64,000 nucleotides of DNA from assembly GCA_012932295.1 (NCBI GenBank), contig JAAONU010000014.1, forward strand, positions 32,519,977 to 32,583,976, given 5' to 3'. Shown piece by piece: positions 10,435 through 20,808 of this stretch. The translations under genes were made by a program, and so were the position numbers. The notes beneath the pieces were generated by a model. The model saw only the letters and a list, made by a program, of their open reading frames with translations. It did not search any database and was not told the origin of the DNA. The stretch's first letter is position 1. Every line of letters starts with the position of its first letter. This DNA is from Cyclina sinensis (Eukaryota; Mollusca; Bivalvia; Venerida; Veneridae).

Positions 10435-11185
10435 TTCCAATGAGAGTTTGTTAAAGCTTTTAATACTAGGATTACAAAGCAGCATGTTCATAGATTTTTG
10501 GTAAAATAAAAGAAATCTTTAAAAGCTGTTCAAAGTGACTATTGCATTATCCTCATCAAGGTAATATGCACTGAGGTGTCATAGAAATCAGTAATTCACA
10601 CTACATGACTCAAAATAGACCAAAATAAGTTTATAGCGTGAGTAACGCCTTACAAAACAGCATACTTTTAGAACTTACTCCTTGCATAAAACAAGAATTT
10701 GATGCTAATCATACCACAGAGGTATTTCCTCCACAAACTCTCCATATGTCACTTTTTGATTAAGATCCCGGAATATTTAGTTTTGTCTAGATAACGTGAA
10801 TAAGCAGCTGTAAAAGTCTGTTACCTAAGGCTAACAATTAAATTTTGGAATCACAGGATTACAGTTACAGTTTGTGTAAGTTTATAATGCTATGATTACT
10901 TTACCTGGCCAAAAGCGTAAAAGCCAATACACCAAATAAACTAACTCTAATAAAGTCTGTCAAATCATACTAGATTTTGACAAAGGTTATGATACTAGAA
11001 TAACAATTCGTTTCTGTTAAAGTTTGTAATTATAGGATTACAACTACAGTTTGTTGAAGTCTGTAATGCTGGGATTACAATTAGGGTTTCTTAAAGTTTG
11101 TAATGCAAGGAATACAATAAGAGTAATTCTAGGATTACATTTAGAGTTTGTTAAAGTTTGTAGTCATAGGTTTATAATTTAAGTT
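10435..11185 (+). repeat. degenerate tandem repeat, unit about 45-50 bp
   Basis: Variants of 'agtttgttaaagtttgtaat' followed by 'gctaggattacaattag' recur at least six times, most clearly at 10850-11180. It lies in an intron of the SPATA18-like gene. Units have diverged considerably. Confidence 0.55.
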
Positions 11186-11332
11186 TGTAAAAGACTAACA
11201 GCAACTGAATCTTAGACAATATTCTTTTGTTCAACATCTATTTCTTATGAACTATCCCCTAATGCATTCGTTTAATTATATGGTTATATTAATGTCAGTC
11301 CTTCATAACGCTTCATAACGTGTCAAACTTAC

Positions 11333-11531
11333 TATAAGGGTTAGATACAGGGTTGTAATGGCGTATTCCTCATCATACCCCTCTGCTTGCAGACCCTCAA
11401 AAGCGTTCGTCCACTCATTGTCATAGAGTTCACAATGTATTTCACCAAGCTTTGTTGGTCGGTTTTGGTCACTGAGATCGGTCACTGCAGGATTATTCTC
11501 CATCAATTTTTGGCCTGCTACTTTGCTTAAT
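11333..11531 (-). CDS. SPATA18: SPATA18/MIEAP-like, exon starting the MIEAP C-terminal domain
   Basis: The exon starts with one base completing an Arg codon (from 12367) and then encodes 66 residues. The diagnostic stretch is LSDQNRPTKLGEIHCELYDN followed by EWTNAFEGLQAEGYDEEYAI, which I recognise from molluscan MIEAP-like proteins (NRPTKLGE...LYDNEWTDAFE). The acceptor is TTTTAG at 11533-11532 and the donor is ATA/GTAAGT at 11332-11331. Confidence 0.7.
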
Positions 11532-11884
11532 CTAAAATATACATTAACTTAAACAACGCAAGATATAATACAATTTGATAAGTGTAATAAATGAGATATT
11601 TTCCCTATCTTATGTTGAGATGTGTCTTTGCAAAGACTCCATCACAGTTTACGAGTTTATATTCCCTAAACATGGTATGGCTTCGACCATAATTCTCCTA
11701 GCAAAAAACAATTACCTTGAAAACATGCAAATATTGAATAAACAGGTTACGAAACTATGAATTGGACTTATATCTTCTTTGGAATGATGGACGCTCGACG
11801 GTAAACAACACATTAAAGCAACGAAGTTTTTTCTCTCTAAAATTTGAACAGATATAGGTATTGTGGTGAGTGGTGTGTAGTGAA

Positions 11885-12010
11885 TTGCATGGCATTTGCA
11901 TTGCCTTGCCTTGCATTTGCCTTTCTTTGCCTTGCATTTGCCTTGCCCTTCCCTGCACTGTACTGTCGTACCGTGCCGCACCGTACCGTACTGTACTGTA
12001 CTGTACTGTG
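11885..12010 (+). repeat. simple/cryptic tandem repeat (TTGCC and ACTGT/ACCGT units)
   Basis: Back-to-back pentamer-like repeats: 'ccttgcatttgcctt' units at 11890-11955, then 'gtaccgtactgtactgt' units at 11965-12010. Open frames here in several phases are by-products of the period. Confidence 0.75.
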
Positions 12011-12366
12011 TATTTTCCACCAGAGACTACAAAAACTAAAAAGAAGATGAAAACGGTTAAAAATGTGCACGGTCATCAAACGTGCACGTCTTATCAGTGA
12101 GGGCTACGGTGCATTGAGGTGTACATACACTACTGTAGAGGTGAATACATTCGAAATGGAACGATGTGAGGTTGATGTTATGGTTCATTATGTTTATCAT
12201 AGATAAGAAAAGTAGTACCAACAACAAAACAAAAAATAGAATTCGACTTTTGGGAAATAGAATATTTTTCAGACAGTCTGGGAATCAACACCTTATTTAA
12301 AATAGTAGCATTTGCAGGTCTGGAGGTGCACGTTTAGTAGCCATGAGGTGTAAGTGGCAAATATAC

Positions 12367-12557
12367 CGAAGTAATAGTTCAGCGTTTTTGGCCTCCTCTT
12401 TTTCTAGATTTTCTTTCTCTTCTTTCAGCTCTTCCAAAAGTTGTTTGTTCTCCTGCTGAAGTTTGTCATTTGCAGAGCACAATGTTTTGACTATGTTCTC
12501 AGTCTCCTTGTCGTCTTCACTGACTGATTTGTAAAACTTTGATCGTCCAGTGCGCGA
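12367..12557 (-). CDS. SPATA18: SPATA18/MIEAP-like, coiled-coil exon
   Basis: This exon of 63 codons plus 2 bases begins SRTGRSKFYKSVSEDDKETE and continues as a Lys/Glu/Leu-rich heptad-like coiled coil (NDKLQQENKQLLEELKEEKE). Vertebrate MIEAP has a coiled coil ahead of its C-terminal domain. The split codon CG/A joins exactly to the next exon. Confidence 0.65.
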
Positions 12558-12788
12558 CTAAAAGTTGATAAGAAAATGGAAATTTGTATCACAAAAATAA
12601 ATGTTTCATTTCTGATCAATCCTATTAGTAAAAAAAAGACAAAGAAATAAAGAAAGAAAGAAAGAAAAAGAGGACCGTACAAAAAGTAATCTTTTATTTA
12701 TTTTAAACGAAGAATAGGGCAAGACAGGGGAATTGGTGGGGAAAAAACAACATAAAATTACATAATAATTTTAACAGGATATAGTTAA

Positions 12789-12832
12789 AAAAGATCACAT
12801 ATAATTGCTTAAGCATATATAATTGCTTAAGT
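12789..12832 (+). repeat. short direct repeat ATATAATTGCTTAAG x2
   Basis: The 15-base motif occurs twice in a row, separated by a few bases, in a SPATA18-like intron. Confidence 0.6.
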
Positions 12833-12915
12833 TACTGGGGTCATGTAATGAAAGAGCCTTATCAAAATGGTAAATACATGTACAAATAATTGTTGTGGCA
12901 GTTCGATTATCTTAC

Positions 12916-13186
12916 TTCTTGTGGTTCTAACTGCTGACTCAGGTGTTGCATATCTCTGTTCGTCTCTTGCATTATTTTCATCATTTTTTTCCGTGCATCA
13001 TCTCCGTTTTGTCCTCTCAATGTTGATACGTCGGCTTTTAATGAAGTTAAGCGTTTATCGATTCCATCTATTAATCGATCAGTAGGGATTTCAGATTGCA
13101 CGTGCCTTGATGGGGGCGGCCTGTGTGGGCCTTTACGTCGCGTCGGTTGTTGATCTAGAGGTTGTTCAATTGCAAAAATGTTGCCC
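12916..13186 (-). CDS. SPATA18: SPATA18/MIEAP-like, most 5' exon found (gene start not located)
   Basis: This exon of 90 codons has its donor at E/GTAAGA (12915-12914) and a possible acceptor at 13188-13187. It encodes a Pro/Arg-rich stretch (QQPTRRKGPHRPPPSRH) and then a helical segment (IDGIDKRLTSLKADVSTLRG). No in-frame ATG lies at its 5' end and its first base completes a codon, so at least one upstream exon is missing from my reading. Confidence 0.55.
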
Positions 13187-14235
13187 CTTTATAGAATAAA
13201 CGTTTAATTACTATAAGGGTCCCTAAGAAATATTGTTGTTGTTTTGTAACTAATATGTTTTATGAAAACGGCCCCAGATCTTTCACAGAGCGCTTTATAT
13301 GTCATTTTCATTTTAATTAGTTTTTCATCTGCAAAACTCACTTTTACATCCATCATTGAAATGTAGTGCTTTAAAACACATTGGCGTACATTTCTGTTAG
13401 CATGTTTATTCTATTCCTTTACATGTCATTTTATTGTATTTGAGACACGTTTTTCCTCACAATTGTTACCCGGAAGAAAGAGTACAAAATTTTCTTCCTG
13501 AGAGCAAAATGAATGATAGCGGGATCCATTGATTTCTGTTCAAATATATAGAATCAATCTCTAGGTCATGTATAAATAGATTACATTTATTCAAACGTCT
13601 GAAGCATTTATTTAGTAGTATTCTATAATTCGAAAAATAATAGCATAGACGTCATTTTCTTCCTCGTTTTGTCCATTAGCCTGAAGAAATGCAAAATGTT
13701 GTGTCAATGTCTACAAAAACGTCTCCAGTATTCTACGATAACATTTAAACCATCGTTCTAGAATGTACCAATATTGTGTTTTCTACAACTTTTTGAGAAG
13801 AAGCTGTGTGACCTAAAGTTTTGTCTTACTTAATTATATTTGTAGCCGAAAACGTGGAAATTCTCGATATAATAATAAATATTTTTTTTTTAAAATCGGA
13901 AACTGTGCAGAGAAGCGCTCATTTGGGACATACGATTCTAGTGTTATCTACTGTAAAGATGAGATGTTTTAGTGATTTATGTAAGAGCAACAAAGAATTG
14001 TCAGGGAGCTAATTATTATGCGCAAAATATCTGTATGACGGATTTTCGTACACGGATTTTGTATGCGATCAGAAGTTAAAGCGTACTGAAACAAAGAGTA
14101 AACATTTAATTAAAAGGTATAGTGTAACTAATTTACATGTGCCGTATAATTTCGTCATTGAAATCCCACTAGCTCCGACTCCATCAGGACCGGCAAAATT
14201 TCTCCGTAATAACTGATCTCAGACAATGCGTCTAT
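13187..14235. other. gene-poor interval upstream of the SPATA18-like gene
   Basis: The missing first exon(s) of the minus-strand gene should lie here or further right. A stretch at about 13630-13700, read on the minus strand behind a TTTCTTCAG acceptor, encodes ANGQNEEEND. That is too short to call an exon. Confidence 0.25.
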
Positions 14236-14400
14236 AGGTCATTTGTCACAGTCCTCACCTCTGAAGCAAGTGAGGAAGTTGTCAGTCACTTATAAACTGG
14301 TTGGATAAACAGGAACACTGGTTAGGTGGACTGACATCTGGGATATGACATTAGTATAGTTAAAACTGGCGTTAAACCTCAGTAAAACCAAACCAATCCC
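14236..14400 (+). repeat. dispersed repeat with A-rich tail
   Basis: 'cctctgaagcaagtgaggaagttgtcag', then 'ggcgttaaacctcagtaaaaccaaacc', resembles a SINE-like tail common in bivalve genomes, where 'ggcgttaaaccc' precedes CAAA-type repeats. Recognition is from memory and no second copy is in the window. Confidence 0.35.
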
Positions 14401-15549
14401 ACCAATACTGACTATCATTTTGAAAGATTTATCTTACTTATTTAAAATAAAGCTAGACAAGTTAACTGTGAATTAGACGTGTCAACATTTGAACATATAT
14501 GTCGTCTGTACAGCTTTTTTTAATCGAACACTCGGGTGGCCAGGGCGATTATTTACGGTTCTCTCAGGTCCAAGGTTTGAATATTTTTTCAAACAACCCA
14601 AATACAAAAGAAATAAGCAAGTGTATTTCTAATGAAATGTTTACTTTCATCATACCGTTCTTTGAAACAGAAAGTAGACAAACAGGATTCAGTTATATTT
14701 TTCTTGTTTGTATTGTTCCTTTATTTAAGAAAAAACATTAAATATTCAAATTATTCAACATTCAAAAATGTACAAACTTACATTTTCCCTTACTGCACCT
14801 TTGCACACAATTCCGGTAACACTGTAATGTTTAATAAGTATATTTACAAGCAGCAGGAAGTAAAATGGTGAAACTTAACGGAAATTCATATGATTTCAGT
14901 GACAATAAATAATACAAAGCTACGGAATTCCGTTCGGGCCACGTAAAATATCGCTTGTTTGACAGGTGAGATTTAAGATAAAAAGGTGTAGCAAAAATTT
15001 AAAACCTTGCCAAATTTTACATTCAGCTTTTTTAGGTTTTAAAATAAAGTGTAATATTTAATACAAAGGAAAACATTAATGAAAAGGTACGAGGTGATTG
15101 TGAATCTCGTGATCACAGTAAGAAGGTTAATATTGACGACGTTGAAATAATGTGAAATTACTAATGAGAAGATAATGCAGGTGGTGAAGAACGACAAAGC
15201 AGTATTGAAGGAAGTTTATAAGCTGAAACCAGACAAGAACAAAGAAATAGAATAAAACGAAACAGAAAAAAACTGATGTTTGTATTCGTAGTCGAGTTGG
15301 GTATATAAATGGAAGATGTACGGAAACATTTGAGTTTTGAAATGGACAAAGACGACAACTCTGTAAAAGGTAGCATTACAGAGAGCGTTGTCAGAGAGAG
15401 AGTTAGAGAGAGAGAGAGCGTATCTATTGCCTTTTATCATACAGCTGTATACTACAGGCACCATCATAACCTTTATCATTATCATTTAAAGTCTAATTTT
15501 TAAACATTTTTTATTTTTTTTTATTATTAAATCTAGGTCAGATTAAATC

Positions 15550-16210
15550 TTGAATCAGAGGTCCTCAAGACGATCATTCTGAGTGTTCAAAAATAGCTGA
15601 ATTTTGTTATCACACTGCACTTACGTGATCGAGTTTCAACTTCATCCCAGTGATCATCACAACAAACAGAATCAATAACTTTGTGTGAATATTTTGCCAA
15701 AAAAAGACACCGTTAGTATTCTCAAGCTTTACCGCTTATCTTGAATGATGGTCTTGTTTTGAACCGAGATGGCCAATTTTCAAATTAACGTTTGGACAAT
15801 GTTTCATTAAGATTGGGCATAATTTTGAGCGCACTGGAGTGTAACAAAGCTTTACACAAATCTGAGCTGGTGACCTTGTTCTTAACCCAAAATGAACCAG
15901 TTTCACACCAGTAATCATCTCAAAATTCAGAGTGTTTCATGAAAACTGGGCCAAAATGTGACCCCTAGTGTTCAAAGGATATTGTAACGATCTGAGCTCG
16001 TGGTCTAGTTTTTGTCCCTGATGATACCCAGTTTCAAATTAATTCGAGAAATTATTGACACAAAATTTCTGTGCCAGGTTTAAGAAGATTTGAATAAGAT
16101 TCTGGCCTTTAGAAAATTCAAAAGGCATTCCCGAGATTTCAGCCGGTGACGTAGTTTCGAATCCGTCCACGTGATCATCAGGTCTAACAAAATCTTAGCA
16201 AGATGCAAGA
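15550..16210 (+). repeat. degenerate tandem repeat, unit about 130-160 bp
   Basis: Successive diverged units carry 'gag..ggtgacctagtttt(gaccc)', 'ccagtttcaa', 'atcatc' and 'ttcatgaaaactgg', for example near 15745, 15860, 15995 and 16150. This matches a very abundant bivalve repeat of that layout. Nothing coding was found. Confidence 0.45.
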
Positions 16211-17500
16211 ATTTTGCACAAAATATGTGTAAAGAAACATAAACATCTGTGTCAAGAAATTTTACATGGAATAACGAGAAAGTTGTACAAGTATGGCAAG
16301 AACTTTTGAAATGCAGAGTATGCTCAGAACATGATAGCTCTGAATCCAGGAATGAGCAGATTTCAAAATAAATCTTTTAAATAAAAGCACGTAATCTAGG
16401 AGGGATACAGAAGTCAAGTGGACTTCCTGTAATACAAAGGCAAAATGCATTCATAGAAAATGTAAATGTTAAAGCACAGATTAGCATAGAAATGTCTGCA
16501 TTTAATGGACAGGCAATTGTTCAAATTCCCTCCCTTGGATATTACACTATTTCACGTTATATTAACTCACTTTTTTTCTCAAAGAAAAAAGACAAAAGTG
16601 TGTGTCTTTTGTTCTGGTCTCAGTGCAAGTAAACTTGTCACACAGTAACACGTGTATTGCATCCCATCAGTATGTCCCTGTAGCATTACAGACCAAGGTA
16701 AAATATGTGGCATAGAATCATTAGGGTCATAATCATGTTGGTCATTGCTGATGGGGTGAATATGAAGAGAAATAAAATATTCAGCATACAGTCAGACAGC
16801 CATGAAGGTCATAGCTTTAAATGGAGGTCTCATGGGTATCAACGAGTATCAATGAAGGGCATGAAAGATACTTTGTAAGGCAAGTATTTCTGCTGACTCT
16901 GGGGATTCAGTGTTAAATCTTAAAAGATTGGAACATCCAAGTTTGAACAGCAACACTGTGATTCCTGGTATTGCAAAGAAAACTAGTAAAACTCTAAATA
17001 AAAAATGAAAAAACAGTGATGATTTGGTTATGTTTTTCCAAAGGCTTTGTTCATAAGTTATTTTTCCCAATTCTTTAGCAGTGTATATTTTGATCATTGT
17101 CAGTAGAAATTTCTTACTTATATCTGGACTAGTGTCAGTTGTATATGTGAAGGGATGGTATGGCAGAGACACATGTGGCCACCAAGATATGCTATAATAA
17201 TTTTACTGTTAATGCTGAATCTTTCCTTTATTGCTTGTTAATTTCATTCCTTATAAAATCCTCTCCTGGAGTGGTAATAGGCACAATATGACCAGTCTGA
17301 CAAGTGGGATGTCTTCAAAATTATATATTATGGGCAGGGTAAATTGCAGAGCATAAAAGTAACAAAATAAACTGTGAACGTTATATATTTTAGCACATCT
17401 ATAAATATCTCTAACAAAAAAGCAATACATTATGAGAAAAAATAGAAAATCCCTGTAAACTAAAACTAAGTTTAATTGAACCATTTAACAAGGAAAAAAG
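16211..17500. other. intergenic interval, no supported gene
   Basis: Both strands hold short open frames (such as 107 codons on minus, 16849-17172) that show no family resemblance or splice context. I see nothing else to report. Confidence 0.3.
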
Positions 17501-17519
17501 GTTTGACTTAACATTACTT

Positions 17520-17710
17520 CTCAATTTAAACCATGAAGTATGGTCAAACCTGTCTACAAAGTCCAAATGGAGAAGACATAAAAGTGGTATCTAGAGGCAG
17601 GTGGTCTTTGTTCACAGGGAATATGATCTTTTAATCTGTAAGTTAGACATATAAAATGTGGTCTTTACTCACAGGTGGTCTTTATTCACAGGTGTCTTTA
17701 GCACATACTG
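17520..17710 (+). repeat. dispersed repeat with 'caggtggtcttta.tcacagg' units
   Basis: The motif 'ggtggtcttt(g/a)(t/c)tcacagg' appears at 17600, 17655 and 17677, after 'caaacctgtctacaaagtcc'. It looks like a decayed dispersed element. Confidence 0.35.
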
Positions 17711-18284
17711 GACTGTAATTTTGATTTGTTGCAAAATCAAACAAAAAGTAATTACATGTAGTTCAATACTTCAACTATTTTGTACAATGAAAACCCTTCG
17801 TTTCCCTTATATACTAATGAATTAATATTATACAATGTAGCATACTGTTAGTAGGAAAACTAGCAAGCTCTTTCAATTAACTTTAACAATCATCAGTTTT
17901 ATTCTCAATCAGTAAGTCCTTGCATTATCTAGTTAATATGTACCAATTTTTTTTAATTCATACCTATCTAAGGTTAAAAATCCATTAAAATTTCTTTTAA
18001 ATGTCAAAAGTTATCTTTATATATTAAAAAATGCAAACTAACAAAATAAATGTGTAAGTAACTCTCTGGCAGCACTTTATTTTGACTTAAGCACAGCTAG
18101 AAATATCACAGATACGTTTATAACGGCAGTGTTTGTTGAACATTATCTTAATATTAGCAAACACATAAAACTCTTTAGCAACCCACTTACCAAAATCTGA
18201 TACAAAATTTAGTTAATAAAGTGAAGATGAAGCATAAACTAAAGGCTTTTTGTTTTTTTTAAAGCACATGTTTCCCACCACAAA

Positions 18285-18660
18285 GTCAATAAAAACCCAT
18301 AACTCCTGCAAAAAATCTGTCAACAAGAAAATTGTGAAAATATGCACAAGTACACTTTGTACTGAGCATTTCTGTAAGGTTTCATCAAATTTCATGCATG
18401 CAGGAGGAGTAGTGCTGACCAAAAAAAAAATACATACATGTTTATATAAGGGTCTACAAAGAAGTCCCATAACTCCAGCAAAAAAACAGTTAAGAGAAAA
18501 ATCCTTATAACATGCACAATGACAATTGGTACTTAACATTTCTATAAGGTTTCATCAAAATCCAATCATGGGTGTAGGAGGAGCTGTGCTGAAAATCTCT
18601 TGACAGACAAATGGATAAACAGATGCATGGACAGACAGATGGACATTCTCACAAATACAA
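18285..18660 (+). repeat. two-unit tandem repeat, about 165 bp per unit, with ACAGACAG tail
   Basis: 'cccataactcc(t/a)gcaaaaaa', later 'aaggtttcatcaaa' and 'ggaggag(t/c)(a/t)gtgctga', occur in both 18294-18420 and 18466-18593. They are followed by 'gacagacaaatgg...gacagacagatgg'. A common bivalve repeat has this order, ending in GGACGGACAGA-type sequence. Confidence 0.5.
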
Positions 18661-19246
18661 ACACTTAAGTGGCTACCCCACTGTTCTTTTAACCACATAA
18701 CAGAAACAGAATGGATAGCATCAAAGAAGATTTACCATTACCTATTGTTACCATCCCCACCTAAGAGTGAGCACAGACAGATATGGACAGAATCATAGTG
18801 GCAAACATAATAATACCTATTTCACTACATAAATTTGAAGCCATTATGTTACGTGCATCCAATACATTTAAAACTGACTCTTGGCTATTTTCTCGGTGGA
18901 CATTTTATCAGAGCTTTCCAACATTACAGTTAAAAGAAATATTTACATCACAGTAATGGGCTATTTTAGTGTTGTTTTTGTCATGTGTTGAAGATTAGAC
19001 ACTTATTCACACCCTGTGTAAACTTATATTCAACAAATCCAGGAAAACCAGATAATTAAGCTCACCAGAGGCTTGCTGGTTAAAAAATTTTCTGAATGCA
19101 CGGAATAAAACTTTATACAAAATCTTAAAATTATACAAATACTAAATAAACAACCATTATTGAAGAGATCATAGCAAATGAGGTATGAAAGTAAAACTTA
19201 AAATAGTTTTTCACCCACTGGAAAGCACTTATATGGAAAAAGTTAA

Positions 19247-20052
19247 CTACAAAACTATGAAGTCACATACAAGTGACAGGTGGTCTGACGGATATCGAGA
19301 CGAAGGAAGGCGATTGACTCCAATTTCTTTCTCTGCTGCGACATCAAGAATGGACTTTATTTTCAATCCCTTTCTGCTGTACCAGATATAATCAATAGTG
19401 TGGCATTCTTCACCTTTTGGCCTTATTTTCCAAGTGGTATACTTTGGTTCCGAGTTGTCCTTACTCAGTGAAGTATACGCACTTGACAACCCAAGATTGC
19501 ATGACTTCATCACAGAATAAACGCCTTCAGTAGGTTCTGCATTAAAGTCTCCACAGTAAATGACTGGAGCATCGGTGCAATTTTTTTCCAAATATTTGGA
19601 TATGAATTCACCCTGTAATTTTCTCCTCTCATCATATCCCCTCTTTGCTTTTAAATGGGTAGCACCCACATAGAAACATTTTGGGTCATCACTTTTAGTC
19701 TGAAAATGACCAATAATTGAAACTTGATTTGACTGAAAACCATCTTCCTTCAAAACTATGCTATCTGACTTACTAAGTATGACTTTCTTTGAATCATAAA
19801 ACAAGGCACAACCATCAGGGCCTATGTTATCCATCTCATACAGACAAGGTGAGTCCGGTTTCTGACAGAAGATTCCGAGGTATCCAAGTTTTGACAGATT
19901 CTCAAACACATATTCATACATATCACATTCTTCTAGGCACAAGATGGTTGGACAGTACCTTGTAATTTCTTCTATCACACGTAGCTTCCTTTTTTCCAGC
20001 ACCAATGCTTCCTTCGGACACTTGGTGAAGTTGTCAGCACCCCCAGAGAGAC
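19247..20052 (-). CDS. NOCT: nocturnin, catalytic exon
   Basis: Nocturnin is a metal-dependent phosphatase of the endonuclease/exonuclease/phosphatase (EEP) family. In animals it removes the 2'-phosphate of NADP(H) and is linked to circadian and metabolic control. This exon begins with two bases completing Gly52 and encodes 267 residues to TAG at 19249-19247. It carries CLEECD with the Mg-binding Glu (about residue 93), VGATHLKAK, CGDFNAEPTEGVYS, YTTWKIRPKGE, HTIDYIWYS and the terminal YPSDHLSLVCDF with the catalytic His (about 309). Together with exon 20634-20787 the protein is 319 residues. Spacing of the Asn/Glu pair (47 to 93) equals that of human N149 and E195. All catalytic motifs are intact. 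Confidence 0.93.
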
Positions 20053-20633
20053 CTATAAAATACAATATATATGCAATTTTTTTTCCTTTCTTTTCCTTTT
20101 TTCTTCAATAACTAGAATTAACATCTCTGTGGAAAGTGTCATCCTCAAAACTAACCAGGAATGACACCCATAAGCAGCTAAAATGCTATGGTAAACCGTA
20201 ATACATACAAAGAACTTTTAAAATTGCAGCAAGGTGAGTGTGCACAGAACATCATCACACTAAAACTTAATGACCTTGAGCTTAGCAAGATGTTTACATG
20301 ATGTTTTTTCATGTTTCAAATATATAACCACAAACCTGATATGTTTTTAAAGTTTTGCATCTTAAAGTATACTCGTAAGAAATGTAACTTAGAAGCCTCT
20401 GCATTAGTTCTTTCTTCCCTATTGTGACAAAGACCTAAACAGTGCTAACTTTTGCTCAAAATCATGTTAAAATATCAATCCATTTCAAGGACTTTACTCT
20501 AAAAAAGTTTTTCTGTAATTATAATTCTATAACCGACTGTAAAGAGCATTACTGTTTGCCCATTTCATACGATCTGACTTATAAATATTGTTGTATATTG
20601 GTCTGTAAGTATTATTTACACAAATTCACTTAC

Positions 20634-20787
20634 CATGAGCTAGCATATTCCATTGCATTACTCTCACAACACAACCGGTGTCTTCACTTATTTCCACAAA
20701 ATCCCTATGGATCAAGGGAGGTAAGCCTAACTTGCTTATTTCAGCCTTTAAGTCCCCTGGTACATTACTTTGCTCTGATGATGCCAT
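20634..20787 (-). CDS. NOCT: nocturnin, first coding exon
   Basis: The exon encodes 51 residues from an ATG at 20787-20785 and ends GCT CAT G at a GTAAGT donor (20633-20632). It has LGLPPLIHRDFVEI, then CVVRVMQWNMLAHG, whose Asn (residue 47) is the first catalytic residue of the EEP fold. An AG at 20803-20802 just upstream suggests a 5' UTR intron. No mitochondrial presequence comparable to the long vertebrate form is visible after this ATG. An upstream exon supplying one cannot be excluded. Confidence 0.85.
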
Positions 20788-20808
20788 TATATTTCTTAAT
20801 CCTGTTAT

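Noticed and set aside
11712..12100. Five overlapping frames on both strands
   Set aside because: Produced by the TTGCC and ACTGT pentamer repeats, which remain open in many phases.
16849..17172. Minus-strand frame of 107 codons downstream of NOCT
   Set aside because: No resemblance to known families. Possibly NOCT 3' UTR or spacer.
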